64,000 bases of DNA from an uncultured Clostridia bacterium (GCA_947246685.1 CAMXSN010000002.1:271485-335484), one strand, 5' to 3'; positions 34,906-44,816 are shown, counted from the first letter of the stretch. Translations and numbers: made by a program. Notes: generated by a model not told the origin, from the sequence alone.

Positions 34906-36030
34906 ATGGAAAAAAGGATGATCAAACGAAGGGGCGCGTTTTGCGTCATTATCAGCATTGCTATAATTCTATGTATGGCAGTCGGCGTTGTGTCGGCGGT
35001 CAATAGGGACGGCGCGGGGCATACTGCCGACGCGGCGGTGATTTCGTCGTATGCGCAAGTGGCAGGCGGCACGGATTTATTGTTGTCGGATTATAAGACA
35101 AGAGATAACGTTGTGTTCAACGGCAACGTGCTGAGCGATCTTTATCAAAAGTTAGTCGGCACAGGAAAGGGCTATAATGACGTGGATAAAGCGTCGACCA
35201 TAGCCAAAGCAGGCACAGAGCAAGGCTATATTCACGCAGGTCTAGACTCGGCAGATATTCGCGGAAAGAACAGCGGACAGAACGTAGTAGTGACTTTGGG
35301 CGGATTGAAATGGTCTGTAACTTCGCTTTCAACGGGAACGGACGGAAATGGCGACACCGTGCCTATCGCTACGCTATGGCTTGTCGACGGACAGTTTAAT
35401 AGCAAATGGAACACTTGGAATGCCAACAACTTTACGTATGCATATCCGTCGTCGATGTATTCGTCGAGCTACGTAAGGGCGAGACTTCTCAACGGCGTGG
35501 CGTCTGACGGAAGCGAAGTCAAATATATAAGCGGAGCAAACCTAAGTACGCTGACTTCGCTGTCTCCGACAGAAAAGCAGTCGAATTATAAGCTCAATCC
35601 TTTTATACTCAATCCGGGAACAAATAGCGACGGTACGGCTGACAGAAGCAACGGAAGTATAACGGACTTTTTGATCAAACCAAAGAACGTATCGTATCAA
35701 CTTACGCAAGCCCTCAACGATTTGGATAAAGTGACGTCCAAAAACGGATGGTATCAGGGGCAGAATGACGCATTGGGACCTATTGCGGACAGCAAGTGGC
35801 ATCCAAGTTATCCTCAAGTCAAGACGATACAGAATAAGACAGGACCGGACGGACAAGGATACTACAGTTGGGGCGAGGACTATATATGGTTGCCTAGCTG
35901 GGTAGAGACAGGATGGGGTGTGCCGTCCGGACAGTCGTTCAAAGCATCTAGGGGTCTGTGGAACACGGATGCCGCGATAAGAGGCAGCAGTAATACTTCC
36001 TGGCTGCGTTCCGGCGTTACGTCTGTCTAG
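34906..36030 (+). CDS. Surface protein, N-terminal part of a split gene (DUF6273-like C-type-lectin fold)
   Basis: A 374-residue secreted piece. A signal peptide (Lys/Arg-rich start, FCVIISIAIILCMAVGVVSA, about residues 12-32) leads into a domain with GGLKWSVTSL, YIWLPSWVETGW, SRGLWNTDAAIR and SWLRSG. That set belongs to DUF6273-like domains related to C-type lectin folds, which normally end with [10 protein letters not shown]. Here a TAG at 36028 stops the frame after WLRSGVTSV, and the missing end is found in another frame from 36054. The gene is thus the 5' half of a disrupted gene, or the assembly has an error. Start at 34906: GAGAGGTGA lies 5 bases upstream. Confidence 0.75.
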   Translation: MEKRMIKRRGAFCVIISIAIILCMAVGVVSAVNRDGAGHTADAAVISSYAQVAGGTDLLLSDYKTRDNVVFNGNVLSDLYQKLVGTGKGYNDVDKASTIAKAGTEQGYIHAGLDSADIRGKNSGQNVVVTLGGLKWSVTSLSTGTDGNGDTVPIATLWLVDGQFNSKWNTWNANNFTYAYPSSMYSSSYVRARLLNGVASDGSEVKYISGANLSTLTSLSPTEKQSNYKLNPFILNPGTNSDGTADRSNGSITDFLIKPKNVSYQLTQALNDLDKVTSKNGWYQGQNDALGPIADSKWHPSYPQVKTIQNKTGPDGQGYYSWGEDYIWLPSWVETGWGVPSGQSFKASRGLWNTDAAIRGSSNTSWLRSGVTSV

Positions 36031-36066
36031 CACGCGCGGGTGCTTAGCTGTGACGCCGCGGTGTTC
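36021..36066 (+). other. Gene break: stop codon plus frame change inside the lectin-like domain
   Basis: The upstream frame reads WLRSGVTSV, then TAG, and if read through continues [11 protein letters not shown], which resembles the family. The conserved end [10 protein letters not shown] is encoded from 36060 in a frame shifted by one base, and that frame is open to 40427. So at least one nonsense change and one single-base indel, or two indels, separate the halves. Confidence 0.7.
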
Positions 36067-36230
36067 GGCCTGCGCTTCACTTAAATCTAAAATCAGCCGA
36101 GCTGAGCTCGGCAAAGATTCTTGACGTCCCTCAGGACGTCACCCTAACTTACGACAGCAACAAGCTGTCAGTAAGTTCCGGAACAAAAGCGCCGGAGTGG
36201 TACACGTCGATTTTCGACGACACGACGGCG

Positions 36231-39200
36231 ATGGACACTGTGTATAAAGACAAAGACGGTAAGGCTTTGTCTACCTTGCCTATAGACGCCGGTAAATACA
36301 CAGTGGAATTTACAATTAAGACGGCGGCGCAAGCCAAGACGAATTGGGCGGACCAAGGGACCGATTCGTCTTGGACGCGTAAGATAAAATTTGAAATTAA
36401 ACCACAACCGATTGGATATACGCTCACCGGAGGAGGGAATGCTCCGCCGGCTGTTGCGCACGATCCCTCGGATTTATGCGCCAACGACACGGGATTGACG
36501 ACCGTGCTAGGCTTCTCATACAAAAACAAACCGGGTACAGCCGAATATCCCAAGTGCGATCCGGCTCATCCCGACCATCCCAACGACCCGACATGCGAAA
36601 AACAGGCTTTGATAATGCCTACGGCATCGGGCGATTACGTTGCGACGGTGGTTTCTCTCAATCCAAATTATACACCCGATCCAAAAATCACAACTAAGAC
36701 AAAAGATTTTTCCGTCGAAGGCGAGTCGTTGACTTTGCCTACGTTTGTCAATGCAAAACAAGGTTATGCAGGCGGCAACGACGTGGGATTTGAGTTCAAA
36801 GATTTGGATTTGGACAAGATGACAGTCACGTGTCCCACGGGGGCTACGTTTGACAACGTCAATATGGTCAACGTCAAGAAAGCAGGCAAATACAAGATCA
36901 AAGTCGCGTTGAAGAAAAAAGACGGATCGATGTATTGGGCAAGCGGCGTGCGAGACGATATGAGCGACAAAGAAATCGAGTTGGAATTAGAGCCGGCGAC
37001 GATAGAGTTGATCATAGACCCAGACGCGGGAAAAGACGATAGTATCACAATTAAACAATATCAAAAAGTCAAAGTCAACGGCATGATCAATCAGCAACCT
37101 TTGCTCAATATCAACGGGGATACGCTGAATATTAAATTTTTTGCAGTTAAGGGCAGTTACAAGATTCCAATTGCTTTCACTGACGCAGGAGGAAGCAAAG
37201 TTACGACTGGATATCCGATTACGGCGGCGGACATAGGCGGATCGATGATGATGCTCAACAATTTAGAGTTGCACACCGACGCTATCACGCAGACGGGCGA
37301 GTGGGAACTCAAAGTGGAGAGCGACAACAGCGATTACAATGCGGTATTGACGTCATCGGGATCGACGTCGACGCCGAAGTCGCCGATATATATCGAGGTG
37401 ATATCCGCTACGGCGGTGACAGACCCGACTTGGGTGCTGTATAGAATTCAATCAAACAAACAGACTGTGAGATTGGATATGTTGACCGCTAAATTGGGCG
37501 ACACTACCGCTATGCAGTATAGCAAACAGCGTCTGATATTCAACGAAAATTATTCTTACAGTTTTGACATGACGGCGCCGGACGGTTACAGCATAGACAA
37601 GACTTTCGGTACGGGAGGATTTGAGGTAACCGCAGATAATTCGGGCAATAGCAATATAGGGCACAACGCCGATAAATATACGACGAAGGTCAGATTGAAA
37701 AAGGACGGAACAACCGAAACCTGCATTTATACTATAGAGTGGGAGATAGAGAAGGCAAAATTCGATCTCAGCGCAGTAAAGTGGAAGGGCAACGGCCAGT
37801 TGGAATATGACAAAGTCAACGGCTCCGAAGCCGTGTTGGAGAACGTGCCTGAGGGATTGAAACCCATATATCAAGACAACACGGGACAAAACGTGGGAGA
37901 CAATATCTATGCAAAGATAATTGAATTCCAATTCGACAGTGCATATCCCGACGTTGCGGACAATTATATCCTGCCCGACGAAACCGATCCGACCACGTAT
38001 ATCGAGGATTCTAGCTCGCCGTTTGAATGGAGCAAGACTTGCTCTATAATCAAGGCGGTCATCAAGACGGGCGGTTGGAAGAATAAGAGCGTAACGGACA
38101 GCAACGGAAAAGCGTTTGACGTGTTGGTGTTGAGAGATCCTAGATCCGACGGCGGAATTGTGGAATACGAGTATTACGAGACGGATTCCACGGGCAAGAT
38201 AATAGATCCGACAAAACCGATAAAAGAGAGCGATTTGGTATGGAGCGGAGAGGAGTCTAAATATTATATAGCCAAGCCTATATTGCAAGACACCAACAAC
38301 TATGAGCTGGACGACCCGTCAGCGCAGTCCAAGATATTCCGCATAGGCAAAGACTTGACGAAGGTGCAGGTGAGCCTGGAAAAGAGCGAGATGGAGTACA
38401 ACAGTAATCCCAGACACGCGAAGATAAAGGTAGCGGACGGCAAGCTGCCGACGAATGCGTTTGACGTGACGTATTACGAGGGTTATGCAAAGTTAGCAAC
38501 CGCGCCGACCAACGTGGGCAAGTACAGAGTGGAGATCAGCCTTAAAAACTCGTATATAGATAAGTACCAAATAGACGGAGACTTTGAATTCGACTATGAG
38601 ATAGTCAAGGGTAAGATAGATACCACGTGGAATACTCAATACAAGCCTCCGGTACTCAATCTCAAATACGGACAAATCAAAGGCGTGGAATATGAGATAA
38701 CGGACGCTGACGGCAACGTGATAGATTTGAGCAACGGCGGTAAGCTGGAAGCGGGAGTGCAGTACAGCATAGTGGCGAGGATAAAAGCCGATCAGCAGAG
38801 CAATTTCGTATTTGCAGACGGAAGCGTGGAGACAGCGCCGCAGATGTTCAGCGTGACGGCGGGAGAGACGGTCAACGATCCCAACAATCCCAATCACCCG
38901 GTATATCCGACGGTAGATCCCGAATTGCCGAGCGATCCCGAAGATCCGGGTAATCCCGACAATCCCGAGAAACCCGGTGATAAAGATCCCGGCAGCAGCA
39001 TAGACATGAGCAAGTTTGCCGATTTCTTAAAAGAATGGTGGCAAGTTATCGTCAGCGCGGTCAGCATTATATTGACGATTGCGTTCCTCGGCAAGACCGC
39101 AAGTCTGGAGAGCAAACGCAAAAAGACCAACAAAAAAGCCAACAAACTCAGCGCAAGCGTGTTTGGAGTGGCTACGCTGTTTGATTTGGGTACAAAGAAT

Positions 39201-40427
39201 TGGACGATTATCGCAGCGTCGCTTATGGGCGTTGCGTTGCTGAGCCTTGTCATTTTGATAATTGCTAAGGTGAGATGCAACAAAGCCGACGAAAATCTCG
39301 AAGAACGTATGGAAGAATACGCTCAGAACAAAGAGGAAGCGGAAAACCGCAAGAGAGAAGAAGAAAATCTCCGCCGCGAAGACGAGGCAAGACGTCGCGA
39401 CGAAGAGATGAAGATGATGTTTATGCATATGATGGGCGGCGGAGCGGCAGGTTCCGGCTCAGCAGGCGGCGGCATGGGTATGAATATGGGCATGGCTTTT
39501 GGACCCGACGACGTCAAAGGTATGATATCGGAGGTGGTTACGGCTTTGCTGCCGGGCGTTCAGCAGATGTTGCCGCAACAGGCGTCCTCTTCGGATAACG
39601 ACGAGATTATCAAGCAGCTGATAGCAAAGTCGGAGCATAGCGAAGAGTCGATGAAGCAGATGATGAAGACGCAGGAAAACCTGATGAAAAATCAGGAGCG
39701 CCTTATCGAACGATTGCTTTCTCAACCGCTTGCCGCGCAAGACAGAGTGGTGGAAAAGGTCGTAGAAGTGCCCGTCGAGAAGGTCGTGGAAAAGCCCGTG
39801 GAGAAAATAGTAGAGAAAATCGTCGAGAAACCCGTAGAGAAGGTTGTCGAGAAGATTGTAGAAGTGCCTGTCGAGAAAGTGGTAGAAAAGCCAGTCGAGA
39901 GAATAATCGAAAAGCCTGTAGAGAAGATAGTCGAGAAAATCGTTGAAGTACCCGTCGAAAAAGTGGTTGAGAAGATCGTCAAAGTACCTGCCGCGGAGAG
40001 ATCGTCGGCATTGACCAAGGAGCGCGCTCCGAGATTGACGCTTGACGAGGCGTACGCGCAACTCAGCAAAGAGCAGAGAAAGTATTTTGACGGGCTCAAA
40101 GCCTATGCGTTGACCAAAGATAAGTGCAAGGAGAAGAAGTCTACGTATTTCATCTTGATGGGACAGTCGTCGGTAAATCCGTTGGTCAAATTGACGATAA
40201 AGAAAGATATGACGGTAGCGTTGTTTAAGATGGAAGACGAATACTTCAAGGATTTGAGGAAAGACGCAAGCAGCGACGGAACAAAGATCAAGACAAAGGA
40301 GACAGAAGTAATAGTCGGAGACGCGCAGGCGTATAGATCGGCAAAGAAGATGATAGATTTGAGAGAGGATCAGATAGAGAGGTATCAGGATTTTCTCAAA
40401 GAGCAGAGGACGTTAGCGAAGAGATAA
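36231..40427 (+). CDS. Surface protein, C-terminal part of a split gene (Ig-like repeats, two TM spans, VEK-repeat cytosolic tail)
   Basis: A 1398-residue frame; the homologous frame is open from 36054, where [12 protein letters not shown] ends the lectin-like domain of the upstream piece, so 36231 (no ribosome site) is only the first ATG. The outer region has several beta-rich repeats of the [11 protein letters not shown] / [11 protein letters not shown] type (MBG/Ig-like). A Pro/Asp/Asn-rich linker ([10 protein letters not shown]) precedes two membrane spans (about 39036-39105 and 39205-39275). The inner region has a charged coiled coil ([16 protein letters not shown]), a Met/Gly-rich patch, 20 or so repeats of [16 protein letters not shown] (39747-39990) and a conserved-looking terminal domain ([12 protein letters not shown] to the end). 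Overall it has receptor or scaffold topology. Without a start signal it may not be translated. Confidence 0.7.
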   Translation: MDTVYKDKDGKALSTLPIDAGKYTVEFTIKTAAQAKTNWADQGTDSSWTRKIKFEIKPQPIGYTLTGGGNAPPAVAHDPSDLCANDTGLTTVLGFSYKNKPGTAEYPKCDPAHPDHPNDPTCEKQALIMPTASGDYVATVVSLNPNYTPDPKITTKTKDFSVEGESLTLPTFVNAKQGYAGGNDVGFEFKDLDLDKMTVTCPTGATFDNVNMVNVKKAGKYKIKVALKKKDGSMYWASGVRDDMSDKEIELELEPATIELIIDPDAGKDDSITIKQYQKVKVNGMINQQPLLNINGDTLNIKFFAVKGSYKIPIAFTDAGGSKVTTGYPITAADIGGSMMMLNNLELHTDAITQTGEWELKVESDNSDYNAVLTSSGSTSTPKSPIYIEVISATAVTDPTWVLYRIQSNKQTVRLDMLTAKLGDTTAMQYSKQRLIFNENYSYSFDMTAPDGYSIDKTFGTGGFEVTADNSGNSNIGHNADKYTTKVRLKKDGTTETCIYTIEWEIEKAKFDLSAVKWKGNGQLEYDKVNGSEAVLENVPEGLKPIYQDNTGQNVGDNIYAKIIEFQFDSAYPDVADNYILPDETDPTTYIEDSSSPFEWSKTCSIIKAVIKTGGWKNKSVTDSNGKAFDVLVLRDPRSDGGIVEYEYYETDSTGKIIDPTKPIKESDLVWSGEESKYYIAKPILQDTNNYELDDPSAQSKIFRIGKDLTKVQVSLEKSEMEYNSNPRHAKIKVADGKLPTNAFDVTYYEGYAKLATAPTNVGKYRVEISLKNSYIDKYQIDGDFEFDYEIVKGKIDTTWNTQYKPPVLNLKYGQIKGVEYEITDADGNVIDLSNGGKLEAGVQYSIVARIKADQQSNFVFADGSVETAPQMFSVTAGETVNDPNNPNHPVYPTVDPELPSDPEDPGNPDNPEKPGDKDPGSSIDMSKFADFLKEWWQVIVSAVSIILTIAFLGKTASLESKRKKTNKKANKLSASVFGVATLFDLGTKNWTIIAASLMGVALLSLVILIIAKVRCNKADENLEERMEEYAQNKEEAENRKREEENLRREDEARRRDEEMKMMFMHMMGGGAAGSGSAGGGMGMNMGMAFGPDDVKGMISEVVTALLPGVQQMLPQQASSSDNDEIIKQLIAKSEHSEESMKQMMKTQENLMKNQERLIERLLSQPLAAQDRVVEKVVEVPVEKVVEKPVEKIVEKIVEKPVEKVVEKIVEVPVEKVVEKPVERIIEKPVEKIVEKIVEVPVEKVVEKIVKVPAAERSSALTKERAPRLTLDEAYAQLSKEQRKYFDGLKAYALTKDKCKEKKSTYFILMGQSSVNPLVKLTIKKDMTVALFKMEDEYFKDLRKDASSDGTKIKTKETEVIVGDAQAYRSAKKMIDLREDQIERYQDFLKEQRTLAKR
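39747..39990 (+). repeat. In-frame short repeats encoding VEK(V/I)VE(K/V)PVEK
   Basis: About 80 residues of a 4-8 residue periodic repeat in the cytosolic tail of the large surface protein. It is charged and Val/Pro-rich and probably forms an extended spacer. The repeats vary at synonymous positions, so they are not a recent slippage expansion. Confidence 0.85.
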
Positions 40428-40472
40428 AGTAAGAGACGAGCGCGTTTGAATGCTCATTACGGCTAAATCGAA

Positions 40473-40499
40473 GCCACGATATAGAAAAAATATCGTGGC
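40473..40499. other. Hairpin downstream of the large surface gene
   Basis: GCCACGATAT, a seven-base loop and ATATCGTGGC form a perfect 10-bp stem, with CGGCT/AGCCG pairing further out. It lacks a T-run on the plus strand (AAAAATAA follows), so it is a weak terminator candidate for the surface gene. Confidence 0.5.
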
Positions 40500-40529
40500 A
40501 AAAATAAGCCGCATTCGCATTCTGATTCC

Positions 40530-40895
40530 GACCAAACGAAAATGCCGCTACGCTTACATTTTGTCGGACTAATAAAAGGTAGAATGAAGAAATATCGCAC
40601 GGTGTGATATAGGACTAATCTCCGAACTCAAGAGAGTGTGTGGATAAGCGGATGAGATATTTCGACTGCGTTACACTCCGCTCAATATGACAGGACTTAT
40701 TAGTTAAATCTTATATAAGAATAACAAACATAGTTAAACTTGCAAATAGATACTAATGTCATTCTGAGCGTAGTCGTAAGGAGCGATGCGACGGAATAGC
40801 GATTGCTACGTTATGCTATTAACGTCAATCGCGTCAGCATCTCAACAAATTAATATACTGATGAGATTTCTCCGCTACGGTCGAAATGACAGTAT
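40530..40895. repeat. Intergenic palindromic-repeat cluster 3
   Basis: It contains a diverged AAACGAAAATGCCGC...CATTTTGTCGG element, a GATATTTCGACTGCGTTACA...CTCAATATGACA unit near 40655-40692, and a composite unit 40757-40891, in which a TGTCATTCTGAGCG...GGTCGAAATGACA palindrome carries an inverted 47-bp module. No gene is seen. Confidence 0.8.
40795..40841 (-). repeat. 47-bp module, inverted copy inside a palindromic unit
   Basis: Exact reverse complement of 32463-32509, located between the two arms of a TGTCAT...ATGACA unit. It suggests that the module inserts into, or recombines with, the palindromic repeats. Confidence 0.85.
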
Positions 40896-40914
40896 GGAGG
40901 ACTGCAAAACAACA

Positions 40915-41032
40915 CATACGGCATTAAAGTTCGCTCACACAACACGCGGAGCATCTTCATCCATTTTATGATATCCCTATCTATATCAAGCTCTTGTGCG
41001 TATCACCGTCGAGCGAACCTTAATGCCGTATG
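40915..41032. mobile_element. Candidate 118-bp terminal-inverted-repeat element or structured RNA segment
   Basis: CATACGGCATTAAAGTTCGC starts a 22-bp arm (40915-40936) that is the reverse complement, with one mismatch, of 41011-41032. Six bases ACAACA flank it on both sides (40909-40914 and 41033-41038), like a target-site duplication. The 74-base interior has no frame. It could be a MITE-like element. Alternatively, it is the long stem of a structured RNA that ends at the terminator at 41117-41148. Confidence 0.45.
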
Positions 41033-41116
41033 ACAACATTTATCTTGCTTATATTTCGGCGTCTTTCGCGGCTCATCATCCCGCGATTCTCCACAAATTC
41101 GGCGTCGTATATGGGA

Positions 41117-41148
41117 GCGGGTGGAAGATAATTCCACCCGCGTTTTTT
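41117..41148 (+). terminator. Strong plus-strand terminator without an obvious gene
   Basis: GCGGGTGGAA, loop GATAA, TTCCACCCGC, then G and six T residues. The nearest plus-strand gene ends 690 bases upstream, with hairpins and repeats in between. On the minus strand no T-run follows, so it does not serve the GDPD gene well. It may end an unrecognised RNA. Confidence 0.8.
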
Positions 41149-41208
41149 GTTTAAGTTTGTTTTAGAGTATTTATATGATTAATTAATTTAATGAATGTCA
41201 GCGAGATA

Positions 41209-41979
41209 TCAATCGTAATTAGGATGGCAATAGTCGTTGTTTTTGTGCGGAGCAGGTATGTAGTCCGAAGATTTGTCATTAGTCTCAAATATGAAGTTAT
41301 CCGCGTATTTGGTTGCAAGCTCCAAGTGCTGGGCAGTGCGTACCGTCCAAGTAACGATGATCATATCGGGATTTAGCTTGCGGATCTTAGCATAGTATTT
41401 GCTGGGTAAATTCTTGATGCTTACGGCTAGGAAGTCAACAAATCTATATTGCCGCCAAGTTCTCACCATGATTTTATGAAAAGCATACCAATCGCACAGC
41501 TGCCCCAAAATTATTTCAGGATGATTTTCCGCCCACCATCTTACTACGCGGGGATCAAAAGATTCTATGCAATAATTGCCGCCGTAGTCCTTGAGCGTAT
41601 TCCATATCTTTGCGCAGGTTTCTTCAACTCGCGAGGTTGGCTTGATCTCTATGACAAGATTGACTTTGCCGTTTACCAAATCGAGAGTCTGCTCAAAAGT
41701 AGGTATGCTGTGCTGCGTGCCCATCAATTTGTATTCTTCGAGCCGCGACGAATCAATCTGCGTGGTCTTGATATTCTTGCCGCAAGTGCGTTTGAGTTTT
41801 GGATCGTGATGCACGATCAGCGCGCCGTCATCCGTCAGCCATACGTCAAATTCTATGCCGTAACCTTTGTCAATCGCGTTGGCGAATGCGCTGAGAGAGT
41901 TCTCGGGGATGTCTTTGTTGTTGTGCAGACCTCTGTGCGCCACGACGGTGGAGGTCAGCCACGACGTATTTTTTTTCAT
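41209..41979 (-). CDS. Glycerophosphodiester phosphodiesterase
   Basis: A 256-residue GDPD-family TIM barrel that hydrolyses glycerophosphodiesters or related lipid head groups. Key residues are visible: HRGLHNNKDIPENS (His/Arg and metal Glu), GIEFDVWLTDDG (metal Glu/Asp), VHHDPKLKRTCG (catalytic His) and VIEIKP (metal Glu). No signal peptide, so it is probably cytosolic. AAGGAGTATAT directly precedes the ATG on the minus strand. It stands alone among repeat clusters; the substrate is not predictable. Confidence 0.93.
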   Translation of the reverse strand: MKKNTSWLTSTVVAHRGLHNNKDIPENSLSAFANAIDKGYGIEFDVWLTDDGALIVHHDPKLKRTCGKNIKTTQIDSSRLEEYKLMGTQHSIPTFEQTLDLVNGKVNLVIEIKPTSRVEETCAKIWNTLKDYGGNYCIESFDPRVVRWWAENHPEIILGQLCDWYAFHKIMVRTWRQYRFVDFLAVSIKNLPSKYYAKIRKLNPDMIIVTWTVRTAQHLELATKYADNFIFETNDKSSDYIPAPHKNNDYCHPNYD

Positions 41980-41984
41980 ATATA

Positions 41985-42845
41985 CTCCTTATTGAGATTG
42001 CGTAATCTCGCCTTTTACTCCCTTCCGCCCAAACGAAAATGTTGCTTCGCTTGCATTTTGGCGGTCTTTGTTAAGCGGATGAGACCCATTCGACTTCACT
42101 ACGTTTCGCTCAGGGTGACAGATTATTGTCCACTATGTTTATATGTTCTGTCATTCTGAGCGCTGTCGAAGAATCTCATCTTTTTTACTTTCATACTGTT
42201 GAGATATTTCGACTTCGTTACACTCCGCTCAATATGACATAAAGGACATTTGGCAATTCAACTAAGATTGTTATTACTACCGTAAGTTTGTTTATTCACT
42301 TTTATTTTGTCATTCTTCGACTACACTCAGAATGACGGATTATAATGTGATATGTCATTTCGACCGTAGTGGAGAAATCTCATCAGTATATTAATCGGGT
42401 GAGATGCTTCGACTTCACTACGTTTCGCTCAGGGTGACGAGTGCGTAATCTCGCCTTTTGACAGGCAAGTGTATTTATATCAAATAGACTTGCCGTATTG
42501 TCAGTCGGATTACTCCCTTCCGCCCAAACGAAAATGCCGCTTGGCTAGCATTTTGGCGGACTTTGTTAAGCAGTTGAGACCCATTCGACTTCACTACGTT
42601 TCGCTCAGGGTGACAGATTATATCTGAGATATGTCATTTCGACCGCAGTGGAGAAAGCTAATCAGTATATTAATCGGTTGAGATTCTTCGACTTCACTTC
42701 GTTTCGCTCAGAATGACATATTAAATATTTGTTAGTAAGCTAGAATAGTTATTCTTTACTAAGATACTTATCTAATAAGTTTTGTCATATTGAGCGGAGC
42801 GACAGCGCAGTCGAAATATCTAATCCGATCTACTGTATTTCGCTT
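41985..42845. repeat. Intergenic palindromic-repeat cluster 4
   Basis: Nearly 1 kb between the GDPD gene and lepA. It contains CCGCCCAAACG...TTTTGGCGG elements at 42025-42064 and 42520-42559, the second 144-bp repeat (42436-42579), the 77-bp spacer copy (42239-42315), and palindromic arms at about 42120-42180, 42350-42440, 42630-42720 and, inverted, 42780-42830. No coding frame is credible. Confidence 0.8.
42436..42579 (+). repeat. 144-bp direct repeat, copy 2
   Basis: Pairs with 33687-33830 in the same orientation, about eight differences. The two copies bracket the second 218-bp copy, the surface gene and the GDPD gene, so recombination between them would delete about 8.7 kb. Confidence 0.85.
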
Positions 42846-42914
42846 AGTGTGAGACGTTGTATTCGTTTGCTTTTTTGCTATCTTACGAGTTTAATAATAT
42901 TATACTAAATATAT

Positions 42915-42943
42915 TTGCTAAAAGCTATATTTTTTTATATAAT
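42915..42943 (+). promoter_or_regulatory. Promoter of lepA-hemW
   Basis: TTGCTA (42915-42920), a 17-base spacer and a perfect TATAAT (42938-42943), 28 bases before lepA. Confidence 0.7.
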
Positions 42944-42971
42944 ATTAAAAAACGCTCGGGAAGGTTTCTTT

Positions 42972-44774
42972 ATGCCCAAAAATCAGGATAATATCAGAAA
43001 TTTTTGTATTGTCGCGCATATCGACCACGGTAAAAGCACGCTGGCGGACTGTATTATGGACGTCACGCAGACCGTGTCGAAACGAGACGCCAAAGAACAA
43101 CTTCTCGACAGTATGGATATCGAGAGGGAGAGAGGCATCACGATCAAACTCACTCCCGTAACCATGAAATACGAATATCAGGGCAAAGAATTTATATTCA
43201 ACCTTATCGACACGCCCGGTCACGTCGATTTTACCTATGAAGTTTCGCGCTCGCTCAAAGCGTGCGAAGGCGCTATTCTTATCGTCGACGCGTCTCAGGG
43301 TATTGAGGCGCAGACGTTGACCAACGTGTATTTGGCGCTCGACAACGATTTGGAAATTTTGCCCGTTATCAACAAAATCGATCTGCCTTCCGCTCGTCCC
43401 GACGAGGTCAAGGCGGAGATAGAGGACGTCATCGGACTTGACGCGCAGGACGCGCCGCTGATCTCGGCAAAAGAATGTATCGGTATCGACGAAGTGCTAA
43501 GACAGGTCATAGAGCTTTTGCCGCCGCCGAAAGGAGATTTTGACAAGCCGTTTAAGGCGTTGATTTTCGATTCTTATTACGACAGTTATAAGGGCGCGAT
43601 TTCTTTTATCAGAGTGTTTGACGGTCAAGTGAAGGCTGGCGACAGAATAAGAATGTGCGTTACGGGCAAAGAATTCGACGTTACGGAAGTGGGCGTATTC
43701 GTGCCCAAGATGCAATCGAGGGACTGCCTTTCGGCAGGCGACGTAGGTTATCTGTGCGCGAGTATCAAGAACGTGTCGGATACCAAAGTCGGAGATACGA
43801 TTCTCATGGCGGACGATAAGATATCTCAACCGTTGGACGGCTATAAAGAGGCTTCGCCAATGGTGTTTTCCGGTATTTATCCCGCGGACGGCTCTAAGTA
43901 TAACGATCTCAAAGACGCTCTTGAAAAACTTAAGCTCAACGACGCCGCGCTGATGTATGAACCTGAAGTATCTACGGCGTTGGGATTCGGATTCAGATGC
44001 GGATTCTTAGGACTTTTGCATATGGAAATTATTCAGGAGAGGCTGGAGAGAGAATTCGATCTGGATTTGGTAACCACCGCTCCCAGCGTGTCGTATAAGG
44101 TTATCAAGACCAACGGAGAAGAGACTGTCGTGTCCAATCCGTCTAATCTGCCTCCGACAGGCGATATAGACCATATGGAAGAGCCGGTGGTCAACGCTTT
44201 TATCTATACGCCGCCCGAATACGTCGGCTCTATTATGGAGCTGTGTCAGGATAAGCGCGGAGAATTCATCAATCTGACTTATCTCGACACCACCAGAGTG
44301 CGAATAGATTACGTTATGCCGCTCAACGAAATTATATACGACTTTTTTGACACGCTCAAATCGCGTACGAGAGGTTATGCAAGCCTCGATTACGAAATTG
44401 CGGACTACAAGCGCAGCGATTTGGTCAAACTCGATATGCTCCTCAACGGAGAAGTGTGCGACGCTCTTAGTCTTATAGTTCACAGAGATAAGGCGTACGC
44501 GAGGGGAAGGGGCATCGCGGAAAAACTTAAAGACGTCATACCGCGTCAACTATTCGAGATACCGATACAGGCGGCTATCGGCGGCAAAGTTATTGCCAGA
44601 GAAACCGTCAAGGCTATGCGCAAAGACGTGCTTGCAAAGTGTTACGGCGGCGATATCACGAGAAAGAAAAAGCTGCTTGAGAAACAAAAAGAAGGCAAAA
44701 AAAGAATGAGACAGGTCGGTTCGGTCGAAGTGCCGAGCGAGGCGTTTATGACCATTCTCAAGATAGATAATTAA
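42972..44774 (+). CDS. lepA: Elongation factor 4 (LepA)
   Basis: Translational GTPase of 600 residues that back-translocates or remodels ribosomes. The G domain has [20 protein letters not shown] and [11 protein letters not shown]-like domains follow and the family-specific C-terminal domain ends [16 protein letters not shown]. Start at 42972 ([11 protein letters not shown]) is chosen over an upstream in-frame ATG because GGGAAGG lies 7 bases before it and the promoter overlaps the longer version. lepA-hemW is a common gene pair. Confidence 0.97.
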   Translation: MPKNQDNIRNFCIVAHIDHGKSTLADCIMDVTQTVSKRDAKEQLLDSMDIERERGITIKLTPVTMKYEYQGKEFIFNLIDTPGHVDFTYEVSRSLKACEGAILIVDASQGIEAQTLTNVYLALDNDLEILPVINKIDLPSARPDEVKAEIEDVIGLDAQDAPLISAKECIGIDEVLRQVIELLPPPKGDFDKPFKALIFDSYYDSYKGAISFIRVFDGQVKAGDRIRMCVTGKEFDVTEVGVFVPKMQSRDCLSAGDVGYLCASIKNVSDTKVGDTILMADDKISQPLDGYKEASPMVFSGIYPADGSKYNDLKDALEKLKLNDAALMYEPEVSTALGFGFRCGFLGLLHMEIIQERLEREFDLDLVTTAPSVSYKVIKTNGEETVVSNPSNLPPTGDIDHMEEPVVNAFIYTPPEYVGSIMELCQDKRGEFINLTYLDTTRVRIDYVMPLNEIIYDFFDTLKSRTRGYASLDYEIADYKRSDLVKLDMLLNGEVCDALSLIVHRDKAYARGRGIAEKLKDVIPRQLFEIPIQAAIGGKVIARETVKAMRKDVLAKCYGGDITRKKKLLEKQKEGKKRMRQVGSVEVPSEAFMTILKIDN

Positions 44775-44816
44775 TTTTTAAGGTCTGTGCTCGGCATGGA
44801 CCTTTATCGGATTTTT

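Noticed and set aside
34906..36066. Diversity-generating retroelement target
   Set aside because: The domain has a C-type-lectin-like fold and the break lies in its variable loop, but no reverse transcriptase or template repeat is present in the window.
39459..40099. Minus-strand frames over the VEK repeats (Phe/Thr/Ser- and Leu/Asp-rich)
   Set aside because: Products of the short in-frame repeat read backwards; no start signal.
40900..41148. Known RNA (tmRNA, 6S, RNase P, SRP RNA)
   Set aside because: None of the conserved sequences I know for these (for example the tmRNA tag frame or RNase P core) could be found on either strand; kept only as a candidate RNA.
41449..42159. 236-codon plus-strand frame opposite the GDPD gene
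   Set aside because: The minus-strand GDPD has all active-site residues and a ribosome site; this frame has neither and runs into repeats.
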